The notes under the pieces are model-generated. The model was not told the origin of the DNA. It saw only the letters and a list, made by a program, of their open reading frames with translations, and searched no databases. Positions 55,981 to 64,000 of a DNA stretch of 64,000 nt are shown here, one piece after another (positions within the stretch are counted from its first letter, which is position 1; every line of letters begins with the position of its first letter). The translations under genes and the position numbers were made by a program. This DNA is from Microbacterium pumilum (lineage in GTDB: Bacteria > Actinomycetota > Actinomycetes > Actinomycetales > Microbacteriaceae): the NCBI RefSeq assembly GCF_039530225.1, contig NZ_BAAAOH010000001.1, positions 992,001 to 1,056,000 of the forward strand, read 5' to 3'.

Positions 55981-58356
55981 ATGCCCGTGATTCGACAAGC
56001 TCATCAACCGGAGGCGCACATCGCCGACTCGCACGAGATGATCCGGGTCGTCGGAGCTCGCGAGAACAATCTCAAGAACGTGGATGTCGACATCCCGAAG
56101 CGCCGGCTCACGGTGTTCACCGGCGTGAGCGGCTCGGGAAAGTCGTCCCTCGTCTTCGCGACGATCGCGAACGAGTCGCAGCGGCTCATCAATGAGACCT
56201 ACCCGACGTTCGTGCAGCAGTTCATGGGTCAGCTCAACCGGCCCGAGGTCGACGCGCTCGAGAACGTCAGCCCCGCGATCATCGTCGACCAGGAGCGGAT
56301 GGGCGCCAATTCCCGCTCGACGGTCGGAACCGCCACCGATGCGCAGGCCATGCTGCGCATCCTCTTCAGCCGCCTCGGCCAGCCGCACGTCGGGTCGCCG
56401 CAGGCGTTCTCGTTCAACATCCCCTCGGTGTCGGGCGCCGGCGCCGTGACCTTCGAGAAGGGCGGCAAGAAGGTCAAGGAGCGCCGCTCCTTCGAGATCA
56501 CGGGCGGCATGTGCCCGCGCTGCGAGGGCCTCGGCGAGGCGACCGACGTCGACCTCGACGAGCTGTTCGACCGCACCAAGTCGCTCGCCGAGGGCGCGCT
56601 CACCATCCCGGGCTACAACGTGGACGGCTGGATGGTGAAGGGGTTCACCGAGTCGGGCTTCGTCGATCCCAACAAGCCCATCCAGGACTACTCCGAGCAG
56701 GAGATGCAGGACTTCCTCTACAAGGAGCCCACCAAGGTCAAGATCCAGACCATCAACATGACCTACGAGGGGCTGATCCCGAAGATCACGAAGAGCTTCA
56801 TGCAGAAGGACCGCGACTCGCTGCAACCCCACATCCGCGCGTTCGTCGACCGGGCCGTGAAGTTCACGGCCTGCCCCGACTGCGGCGGCTCGCGGCTGAA
56901 CGAGGGTGCGCGCTCCTCGAAGATCAAAGGCGTCAACATCGCGGATGCCGCGGCCATGCAGATCACGGATCTCGCGGACTGGCTCGCGACCGTCGACGAC
57001 CCCGAAGTCGCGCCGCTCATGGCGGGGCTGCGCGCGACGATCGACTCGTTCGTCGACATCGGACTCGGCTACCTCTCGCTCGATCGCTCCTCGGGCACGC
57101 TCTCGGGCGGCGAGGCGCAGCGCACCAAGATGATCCGGCACCTCGGATCCGCGCTCACCGACATCAGCTACGTCTTCGATGAGCCGACTGCGGGGCTGCA
57201 TCCGCATGACATCCAGCGCATGAACGCGCTGCTGAAGCTCCTGCGCGACAAGGGCAACACGGTGCTCGTCGTCGAGCACAAGCCCGAGGTCATCGAGATC
57301 GCCGACCACATCGTCGATCTCGGTCCCGGGGCAGGCCGCGCGGGCGGCGAGATCCAATACACCGGGGATGTCGCGGGCCTCCGCGCATCGGGCACCATCA
57401 CCGGTCGCCACCTCGGCGACCGGGCGCGCCTCAAGGAGTCGACACGGGCGGCGAAGGGAGCCCTCGAGATCCGGGGCGCGACCCAGCACAACCTGAAGAG
57501 CGTCGATGTCGACATCCCGCTCGGCATCCTCACCGTGGTCACCGGTGTAGCCGGCTCGGGCAAGTCGTCCCTCATCCACGGCAATGTGCCCTCGTTCGAC
57601 GACGTCGTGGTGGTCGACCAGGCGCCCATCAAGGGGTCGCGTCGCAGCAGCCCCGCGACGTACACGGGGATCCTCGACGCGATCCGCGCCGCATTCGCCA
57701 AGGCGAACGGCGTCAAGCCCGCGCTGTTCAGCGCCAACTCCGAGGGCGCATGCCCCGCGTGCCGCGGACTCGGGGTGATCATCACGACGCTCGGGTTCAC
57801 TCAGACGGTCGAGACGCTGTGCGAGCTGTGCGACGGCTCGGGGTTCAGCGATGAGGTGCTCGAGTACCTGCTGGACGGCAAGAACATCGCCGAGGTCCTC
57901 GCGATGTCGGCAGCGGAGGCAGCCGAGTTCTTCACGAAGGGACCGGCGCACACCACGCTGCTGCGCATGATCGACGTCGGGCTCGGGTACATCACGCTGG
58001 GCCAGGCGCTCAACACGCTCTCGGGCGGTGAGCGCCAGCGGCTCAAGCTCGCGATCTCGATGGCCAAGAAAGGTGCGATCTACGTGCTGGACGAGCCGAC
58101 GACGGGCCTGCACCTCGCAGACGTCGACAACATGCTCAGGATGCTGGATCGCCTGGTGGCAGCCGGCAACAGCGTCATCGTGATCGAGCACCACCAGGCC
58201 GTGATGGCGCACGCCGACTGGATCATCGACATCGGACCCGGCGCGGGCCATGACGGTGGCGAGATCGTCTTCGAGGGCACCCCCTCCGACCTGGTGGCCG
58301 AGGGCAAGACCCTGACCGCCCAGCATCTCAAGGAGTACGTCGCCCCCGGTCGTTGA
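55981..58356 (+). CDS. UvrA-like ABC ATPase (excinuclease A paralogue)
   Basis: The 791-residue protein is shorter than true UvrA (about 950 aa) and belongs to the UvrA-like class with two ABC ATPases and zinc modules. It has GVSGSGKSSLVF, CPRCEGLGEATDV, CPDCGGSRLN, LSGGEAQRTKM, FDEPTAGLHPHD; then GVAGSGKSSLIH, CPACRGLG with CELCDGSG, LSGGERQRLKL and LDEPTTGLHLAD. These proteins are linked with DNA repair or resistance to DNA-binding drugs. GAGAGGA lies 5 bases before the ATG at 55981; earlier in-frame ATGs lack a site. Its N-terminus (IRQAHQP) and its stop codon both lie in repeat-derived DNA. Confidence 0.93.
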   Translation: MPVIRQAHQPEAHIADSHEMIRVVGARENNLKNVDVDIPKRRLTVFTGVSGSGKSSLVFATIANESQRLINETYPTFVQQFMGQLNRPEVDALENVSPAIIVDQERMGANSRSTVGTATDAQAMLRILFSRLGQPHVGSPQAFSFNIPSVSGAGAVTFEKGGKKVKERRSFEITGGMCPRCEGLGEATDVDLDELFDRTKSLAEGALTIPGYNVDGWMVKGFTESGFVDPNKPIQDYSEQEMQDFLYKEPTKVKIQTINMTYEGLIPKITKSFMQKDRDSLQPHIRAFVDRAVKFTACPDCGGSRLNEGARSSKIKGVNIADAAAMQITDLADWLATVDDPEVAPLMAGLRATIDSFVDIGLGYLSLDRSSGTLSGGEAQRTKMIRHLGSALTDISYVFDEPTAGLHPHDIQRMNALLKLLRDKGNTVLVVEHKPEVIEIADHIVDLGPGAGRAGGEIQYTGDVAGLRASGTITGRHLGDRARLKESTRAAKGALEIRGATQHNLKSVDVDIPLGILTVVTGVAGSGKSSLIHGNVPSFDDVVVVDQAPIKGSRRSSPATYTGILDAIRAAFAKANGVKPALFSANSEGACPACRGLGVIITTLGFTQTVETLCELCDGSGFSDEVLEYLLDGKNIAEVLAMSAAEAAEFFTKGPAHTTLLRMIDVGLGYITLGQALNTLSGGERQRLKLAISMAKKGAIYVLDEPTTGLHLADVDNMLRMLDRLVAAGNSVIVIEHHQAVMAHADWIIDIGPGAGHDGGEIVFEGTPSDLVAEGKTLTAQHLKEYVAPGR

Positions 58357-58434
58357 GCGAGCGAAGCGAGACGAAACGTCCCGAGATCGGCTTACGGCGT
58401 TCGTCTCGTCGCTGCGCTCCTCGCTCAACGACCG
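58347..58434. repeat. Family B inverted repeat overlapping the UvrA-like stop codon
   Basis: Arm 58347-58375 (CGGTCGTTGAGCGAGCGAAG onward) pairs with 58400-58434. The TGA stop (58354-58356) of the UvrA-like gene is inside the left arm, so the element supplies the last codons and the stop. The remainder of the gap to 58669 shows no clear gene or strong promoter. Confidence 0.8.
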
Positions 58435-58669
58435 AGTGGCGCCGCGCGCCGCAGGGGAATTGTCCCCATCGCCCAACCCGTCGGTTCTGCTTACGCTGGC
58501 TGAGTGTGTCGCCCGTGAGCTGCACTGATCTCACGTGGTCGGAAGGGCGAGATCGACCGGGTTACCCTGGTCGGACAGCATTTTCCAGTGAGCGCCCGGG
58601 CATCCTCGCCCGCGGCCTGGCGCCACGCAGGATGACAGACGACACCCGCTCGGGGGAGGCCGACGCCGC

Positions 58670-61600
58670 ATGAGAGCCTTTGCGTGGCTTCGCGCACGCC
58701 CGCGCGCCGTCGCTTCCGCAGCCGCACTCTCCGCGGGTGCCGTCGTGATCACGACCCTGGCCTTCGTCTACGAGGGCTTCCCCACCACCGAGGTCGACCT
58801 GAACGACGGCGGCGTCTGGGTGACGAAGCAGTCGAGTCTGCTCGTCGGCCACTTCAATCACGAGTCGCAGGTGCTCGACGGCGGTCTTCGCACCTCGAGC
58901 GATGAGTACGACATCCTGCAGTCCGGTGACGAGGTCGTCATGGTCGATCCCGAGGCGGCGTCGGTCACCACCATCGATCCGGCGATGGTCTCGCTCACCG
59001 ACTCGGCGAACGTGCCGGCGGGCGCGAAGGTCGTACTGGGCGGAGCGACGCTCGCGATCCTCGAGCCGGCGAAGGGCTCGCTGTGGGTCGTTCCGGCCGC
59101 GGGCCTGGCGGGGTTCGATGTCGAGGGCACCGAGCCGACGGCCGAGATCGGCGCCGACGGAGATGTGACGGCCGGCGTCGACGGCACGGTTTATGCGGTC
59201 TCGACCAAGACGGCCGAGGTGATCACGGTTCCTGTCGACGCCGAGGGAGAACCCGGTGAGGCGTCGAGGTCCGGTCTCCCGGGGATCGATGAGAGCTCCG
59301 ACGTCACGATCACGGCGGTCGGCGACATCCCGGTCGTCTTCGACAGTGCGAGCGGAACGGTGCTCAGCGCCCGCGGCCTGCACACCGAGGCGGCGGCCGC
59401 GGCTGACGCCGTTCTGCAGCAGCCGTCGGCGGAGACGGATGCCGTCATCCTCGCTTCCGCGGATGCCCTGGTGCGCGTGCCCTTCGACGGGTCGGAGCCG
59501 GTCGAGGTCTCTGCACGCTCGGACGGTGTGCCGGCCGCTCCGGTGTTCCTGAAGGGCTGCGCCTACGGCGCGTGGTCCGGCTCGGCGATGTTCGTGCGCG
59601 ATTGCCTGGGCGATGACGATGACCTGACGACGCCGGTGAGCGGAGCGGACGCGGATGCCGAGCTGCGCTTCCGCGTGAACCGCGATGTCATCGTGCTCAA
59701 CGACATCATCGGCGGTGCCGCGTGGATGGCCAGCGAGGACCTGCAGCAGGTCGACAACTGGAACGACATCACGCCACCTGAGGGCGAGACCGAGGAGAAC
59801 GACGAGGAGACGACCGAGGAGACGGTCGAGACCACGCTTCCGGAGCGCACCGAGGTCAACACTGCGCCGATCTCGGTGGATGACGACTTCGGCGTCCGGC
59901 CCGGACGCACCACCGTGCTGCCGGTCCTCGACAACGACACGGATGCCGATGGCGATGTGCTGACGGTCACCGTGCCTGATGGCGGTCCGTCGTTCGGCGA
60001 GGTGGAGTCGATCAACCAGGGCGCGGGCCTGCAGATCGCGGTGCCCGAGAACGCCTCGGGCAGCACCACATTCACCTACGAGGCCGACGACGGCCGTGGC
60101 GGCAAGGACACCGCGAAGGCGCAGCTGACCGTCCATGACTGGAACGTCAACTCGGCTCCCAAGCAGAAGCGTGTGACCGCTCTCGCCATCGAGTCGGGCG
60201 GCGTCGTCACCTACAACGTGCTCCCCGACTGGATCGACCCCGACGGCGATGACGTCTTCCTCAAGGGAGTCGTCCCCGCCGAAGGCGACGAGGCGGACTT
60301 CACCGCCGACGGGCGCATCACGTACCGTGCGCTCGGGCTCACCCAGGGCCGCAAGGATGTGGCCGTCATCGTCTCGGACGGCGACAAGGACGCCGAGGGC
60401 GTCGTGCGCTTCGACGTACGGCCGCCCGGCTCGACCGACCCCGTCACCAACGCCGACCACGTACAGGTGCGCGCGGGCCAGTCCGTCACCGTGGCCCCGC
60501 TCACCAACGACACCAGCGGCGGCAGCGAACCGCTGCGGCTCGCCCGGGTCGACGAGGTCGACGGGGCGATCGTGCGCGCGGACTTCGCCGCCAACACGTT
60601 CACCTTCACCTCGGATGCCGTGGGCGTCTACTACGTGCAGTATCTGGCCGCCGTCGGCTCCAGGATGGCGCCCGGCGTGGTGCGCGTCGACGTCCTCGAG
60701 GCGACCGACAGCGACCTGCCTCCCGTCGCGGTGCGCGACGTGGCGCTGCTGCCGAGCGGCGGCGAAGTGCTGGTGAACGCGCTCGTCAACGACTCCGATC
60801 CGGGTGGCGGCATCCTCGTCATCCAGTCGGTCTCGCTGGACCCCGACAGTGGCATCTCGGTCTCGGTGCTCGGCCACGAGACCCTCCGCATCAGCGACCA
60901 GGGCTCGCTCGAAGAGCAGATCACCATCGGCTACACGATCTCCAACGGCACGCAGAGCGCCGACGGCGAGGTCGTCGTCATCCCGGTGCCGTCACCATCC
61001 AAGCTCCGGCCGCCGGTGGCCAACGACGACCAGGTGGTCGTGCGCGCCGGCGACGTCGTCACGATCCCGGTGCTCGACAACGACTATCACCCCAACGGCG
61101 ACACCATGCACGTCGCCCCCGACCTGGTCGAGCCCCTGCCCGCTGCCGAGGACGGCGAGATCTTCGTCTCGCAGGACACCGTCCGCTTCCGCGCGGGCGG
61201 CGAGGCGGGCACCGTCTTCGCCACCTATGAGGTCGTCGACAGCACCGGGCAGAAGGATGCCGGCTACCTCACGATCCAGATCCTCCCGGTCAACGCCGAC
61301 ACCAACCAGGCGCCGCGCCCTCGCGACATCACGGCTCGCGTGCTCACCGGTTCGCGGGTGCGCATCCCCGTGCCGCTCGACGGCATCGACGCGGACGGCG
61401 ACTCCGTCGAACTGGTCGGCATCGCCTCGGCACCGAAGAAGGGTCGCGTGACCGAGGTCGGAGCCGACTACATCGAGTACGAGGCCGTCGGCGATTCGGC
61501 CGGCGCCGACACCTTCACGTATCGGGTGCGGGACCGCCTCGGCAAAGAGGCCACCGCGAGCATCCGCGTCGGCATCGCGCCGTCGCTCGACGTCAACCAG

Positions 61601-64000
61601 GCTCCGTATGCGGTGAAGGATTCCGTGGTGATGCGACCAGGTCGCTCCGTCGCGGTGCCGGTGGTCGCCAACGACTCCGACCCCGAGGGCGAGCGGCTCA
61701 CGCTGGTGAGCAATGGCCTCATCCTGCCGGACGTCGATGGGCTCGAGGCCAGGGTGCTGGGCGACCGGGTCATCGTCACCGCCCCCGACGAGGAGGGCGA
61801 GACCTCGCTGCAGTACACGATCCGCGACGAGCGCGGCGCTGAGGCGATCGCGGTGCTCCAGGTCACGGTCGACGAGGACGTGCCGCTGCTTCGACCCATC
61901 GCCCGCGACGACCGCGTGCTCGCGCAGGACGTCGCGGACGGCAGCGTCGACCTCGAGGTGCTGGCGAACGACGAGGACCCCGACGGCACCATCGACGAAC
62001 TGCGGGTCGAGGTCGAGGGCGGAATCGCACGAGTGCTCTCGGACGGCACCGTTCGCATCGCGCTCGACGACGAGGAGCACCTGCTCCGCTATACGATCAC
62101 CGACCGCGACGACCTCGAGGCATCCGCATTCATCCACGTACCGTCGCTCGACGGGCTCGCCCCGACCCTCATCTCGACCGAGGGCATCGAAGTCCAGAGC
62201 GGTGAGACCGTCGAGATCCCCCTCGCCGATCACGTGCGCGCGTCGGACGGCAAGTCGGTGCGCATCACCGAGGCGGCGAAGGTCGCCGCGGTGCACTCGG
62301 ACGGCGCCGGCCTCGTCAAGGACCAGAGCACGCTCGTCTACACGTCGGTGGCCGGATACTTCGGGCAGGACGCGATCACGTTCGAGGTCACCGACGGCAC
62401 CGGGCCGGATGACGCGGAGGGGCGCAAGGCGACCCTCACCCTCCCGGTGACCGTGCTGCCGCCCGACAACCAGCAGCCGACCTTCACCGCCGGTCAGATG
62501 AACGTCGCTCCGGGCGAGGATCCCACGAGCCTCGACCTCGGGGCTCTCACGACCGATCCTGACCCCGAAGACCTGCCCGGGATGGGCTACGCGATCGTCG
62601 GTGGGGCACCCGTCGGGCTGAGTGCGTCGATCGCCGACCATACCCTCCAGGTGAGCGCCGACGCCGGCACCCCGAAGGGAACTCGGGCGACCCTCACCGT
62701 TCGGATCGACGACGGCGAGACCGAGCCCGTTCAGGGCACCGTCGTGGTCACGGTGACGGCTTCCACTCGTCCGCTCCCGACTGCGAACGACGACACGGTG
62801 GCCGAGGCGGCCCAGGGCACCACGGTGAGCGTGCCGGTGCTCGCCAATGACTTCAACCCGTTCCCCGATGAGCCGCTGAAGGTCGTCGCCGCGGTCACCG
62901 AGACCGGCAGCGGGTTCGCCGAGGTGGTGGGCGACACCGTCGAGGTGAGCCCCGCCGAGACGTTCGTCGGCACGATGGTCGTGCGCTACCGGATTCAGGA
63001 TGCCACCGCCGACGTGGACCGCGAGGTGGAGGGCCGCATCGTCGTCACTGTGCAGGGACGCCCAGAGGCGCCCGGCACGCCCTCCGTGTCGAGCGTGCAG
63101 GACCGCACCGTCGTGCTGTCGTGGACACCGCCCGCCGACAACGGCGCCGCGATCACGGGCTACACCGTGTCTTCCACGCGTGGTGACTACCAGAAGCAGT
63201 GCCCCGCGACCACGTGCACCCTCGACGGGCTCACGAACAACGTCGAGTACAACTTCACCGTGGTCGCGACGAACCGCGTCGGCGAATCCGACCCGTCGCG
63301 GCCGTCCGAGACGGCGCGTCCCGACGCCCGCCCCGACACCCCCGCCCCGCCGACGCTCACGTTCGGCGACCGGAGCCTGAACGTCGCGTGGGTCACCCCG
63401 ACGACTCCTGGTTCCCCTGTGGAGTCCTTCACGCTCGAGATCTCGCCGGCACCGCCGTCGGGCATCGGGCAGAAGACCGGCGTGACGGGCAACTCGATGG
63501 TCTGGGACGGGCTCGAGAACGGCGTCGCGTACCAGGTTCGGGTGAGGGCGCACAACCGCGCGCCCGACCCGTCGAGCTGGAGCGGGTGGTCGGCCACCGA
63601 GATCCCGGCGCGAGCACCCGACCCGGTCGGCGCGCCGAGCGTCGCCCGCCTTCAGCCGGTGGGCGACCAGGCCCAGCTGCAGGTCTCATGGCAGCAGCCG
63701 GCGACCAACGGAGCCGACATCGCGGGCTACGAGCTGCAGGTGCTGCAGGGCGGCTCGGTGGTGCGCACCATCCCGAACATCCCTGCCGGACAGCTCTCGC
63801 AGGCCGTGTCGCTGACCACCTCGACGGTCGACTACACGTTCCGCGTCAGAGCGAGCAACAAGGCGGGCTGGGGCGAATGGGGAGCGACCTCCGCGCCGCG
63901 TCGCGCGTTCGGACAGCCGGGAGCGCCATCGGCGGTCAGCGCACAGCCGGGTGACCGCAGCCTCACTGTGAGCTACAGCCCTGCCGCGGGCAACGGCGCC
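58670..64000 (+). CDS. Giant Ig-like/FN3 repeat surface protein, 3' end beyond window
   Basis: The frame is open for 1777 codons and continues past the window. A positively charged start and one hydrophobic helix (about residues 12-34) anchor it to the membrane, with the bulk outside. Residues 35-370 form a beta-propeller-like part (VVMVDPEAASVTTIDP). From about 400 come many Ig-like Big_9-type domains with calcium-type signatures such as VLDNDTDADGD, VLDNDYHPNGD, ANDSDPEGE and VLANDEDPDG. FN3 domains begin near residue 1467 (VVLSWTPPADNGAAITGYTV). Actinobacteria carry this gene before a MoxR/DUF58/transglutaminase cluster, which would lie downstream. GGGGGAGG precedes the ATG at 58670. Confidence 0.9.
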   Translation, partial: MRAFAWLRARPRAVASAAALSAGAVVITTLAFVYEGFPTTEVDLNDGGVWVTKQSSLLVGHFNHESQVLDGGLRTSSDEYDILQSGDEVVMVDPEAASVTTIDPAMVSLTDSANVPAGAKVVLGGATLAILEPAKGSLWVVPAAGLAGFDVEGTEPTAEIGADGDVTAGVDGTVYAVSTKTAEVITVPVDAEGEPGEASRSGLPGIDESSDVTITAVGDIPVVFDSASGTVLSARGLHTEAAAAADAVLQQPSAETDAVILASADALVRVPFDGSEPVEVSARSDGVPAAPVFLKGCAYGAWSGSAMFVRDCLGDDDDLTTPVSGADADAELRFRVNRDVIVLNDIIGGAAWMASEDLQQVDNWNDITPPEGETEENDEETTEETVETTLPERTEVNTAPISVDDDFGVRPGRTTVLPVLDNDTDADGDVLTVTVPDGGPSFGEVESINQGAGLQIAVPENASGSTTFTYEADDGRGGKDTAKAQLTVHDWNVNSAPKQKRVTALAIESGGVVTYNVLPDWIDPDGDDVFLKGVVPAEGDEADFTADGRITYRALGLTQGRKDVAVIVSDGDKDAEGVVRFDVRPPGSTDPVTNADHVQVRAGQSVTVAPLTNDTSGGSEPLRLARVDEVDGAIVRADFAANTFTFTSDAVGVYYVQYLAAVGSRMAPGVVRVDVLEATDSDLPPVAVRDVALLPSGGEVLVNALVNDSDPGGGILVIQSVSLDPDSGISVSVLGHETLRISDQGSLEEQITIGYTISNGTQSADGEVVVIPVPSPSKLRPPVANDDQVVVRAGDVVTIPVLDNDYHPNGDTMHVAPDLVEPLPAAEDGEIFVSQDTVRFRAGGEAGTVFATYEVVDSTGQKDAGYLTIQILPVNADTNQAPRPRDITARVLTGSRVRIPVPLDGIDADGDSVELVGIASAPKKGRVTEVGADYIEYEAVGDSAGADTFTYRVRDRLGKEATASIRVGIAPSLDVNQAPYAVKDSVVMRPGRSVAVPVVANDSDPEGERLTLVSNGLILPDVDGLEARVLGDRVIVTAPDEEGETSLQYTIRDERGAEAIAVLQVTVDEDVPLLRPIARDDRVLAQDVADGSVDLEVLANDEDPDGTIDELRVEVEGGIARVLSDGTVRIALDDEEHLLRYTITDRDDLEASAFIHVPSLDGLAPTLISTEGIEVQSGETVEIPLADHVRASDGKSVRITEAAKVAAVHSDGAGLVKDQSTLVYTSVAGYFGQDAITFEVTDGTGPDDAEGRKATLTLPVTVLPPDNQQPTFTAGQMNVAPGEDPTSLDLGALTTDPDPEDLPGMGYAIVGGAPVGLSASIADHTLQVSADAGTPKGTRATLTVRIDDGETEPVQGTVVVTVTASTRPLPTANDDTVAEAAQGTTVSVPVLANDFNPFPDEPLKVVAAVTETGSGFAEVVGDTVEVSPAETFVGTMVVRYRIQDATADVDREVEGRIVVTVQGRPEAPGTPSVSSVQDRTVVLSWTPPADNGAAITGYTVSSTRGDYQKQCPATTCTLDGLTNNVEYNFTVVATNRVGESDPSRPSETARPDARPDTPAPPTLTFGDRSLNVAWVTPTTPGSPVESFTLEISPAPPSGIGQKTGVTGNSMVWDGLENGVAYQVRVRAHNRAPDPSSWSGWSATEIPARAPDPVGAPSVARLQPVGDQAQLQVSWQQPATNGADIAGYELQVLQGGSVVRTIPNIPAGQLSQAVSLTTSTVDYTFRVRASNKAGWGEWGATSAPRRAFGQPGAPSAVSAQPGDRSLTVSYSPAAGNGA

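Noticed and set aside
1..64000. tRNA, rRNA, insertion sequence or phage genes
   Set aside because: No cloverleaf-like sequence, rRNA segment, transposase or integrase was recognised anywhere on either strand.

Overview
The window reads as a chromosomal segment of a high-GC actinobacterium, most likely Microbacteriaceae and probably Microbacterium. The evidence is the uniformly high GC, the many GTG starts, the actinobacterial families (DUF7218, DUF3516 helicase, Rv2578c-type radical SAM protein, DUF6220, the giant Ig-like/FN3 protein) and the GGATGCCG/GGATGTCG word bias. No rRNA, tRNA, CRISPR array, transposase or phage gene was seen. The genus call is an inference.

Layout: 1-3.1 kb holds the end of an alpha-glucosidase gene, a small membrane protein, a DUF7218 gene with topoisomerase IB, and a paired fluoride channel. 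3.2-7.0 kb is an RND exporter with a very long acidic tail. 7.1-9.9 kb is a minus-strand membrane/lipoprotein group. 10.2-13.3 kb has a DEAD-box RNA helicase with a repeat-rich N-terminus and a radical SAM protein behind an SOS box. 13.4-17.5 kb has a VanY-type peptidase, an acyl-CoA dehydrogenase, a small kinase, a PhzF protein and a tiny membrane protein.

17.6-26.9 kb is a compact operon: Dpp-type ABC importer (binding protein, two permeases, two ATPases), ROK regulator, GH4 glycosidase and BadF-type kinase. It suggests uptake of an oligosaccharide, intracellular phosphorylation and NAD-dependent hydrolysis, with ROK control. 27-30.3 kb is an ECF vitamin transporter (S, fused A-A', T). 30.4-41.1 kb carries pirin, GNAT, two DNA/RNA helicases (DUF3516 and RecQ), glutathione peroxidase, formate-THF ligase and a GH3 glycosidase.

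41.3-43.2 kb has two related GNAT genes, one fused to a GH16-like domain. 43.5-55.8 kb has an acyl-CoA oxidase, a DUF6220/multicopper oxidase/LAL-type LuxR cluster, a PEP-synthase/rifampin-phosphotransferase-like protein, Tag glycosylase, a tightly controlled oxidoreductase and a broken luciferase-like gene. 56-64 kb has a UvrA-like protein and the start of a giant Ig-like/FN3 surface protein that runs off the window.

Two themes cut across the genes. First, at least four families of short palindromic repeats lie between genes, and one of them also appears translated in frame inside an RND exporter, an ECF ATPase and probably RecQ and UvrA. Second, several genes have a -10 box only 6-7 bases before the start codon and no Shine-Dalgarno sequence, which points to leaderless transcripts and fixes several start codons.
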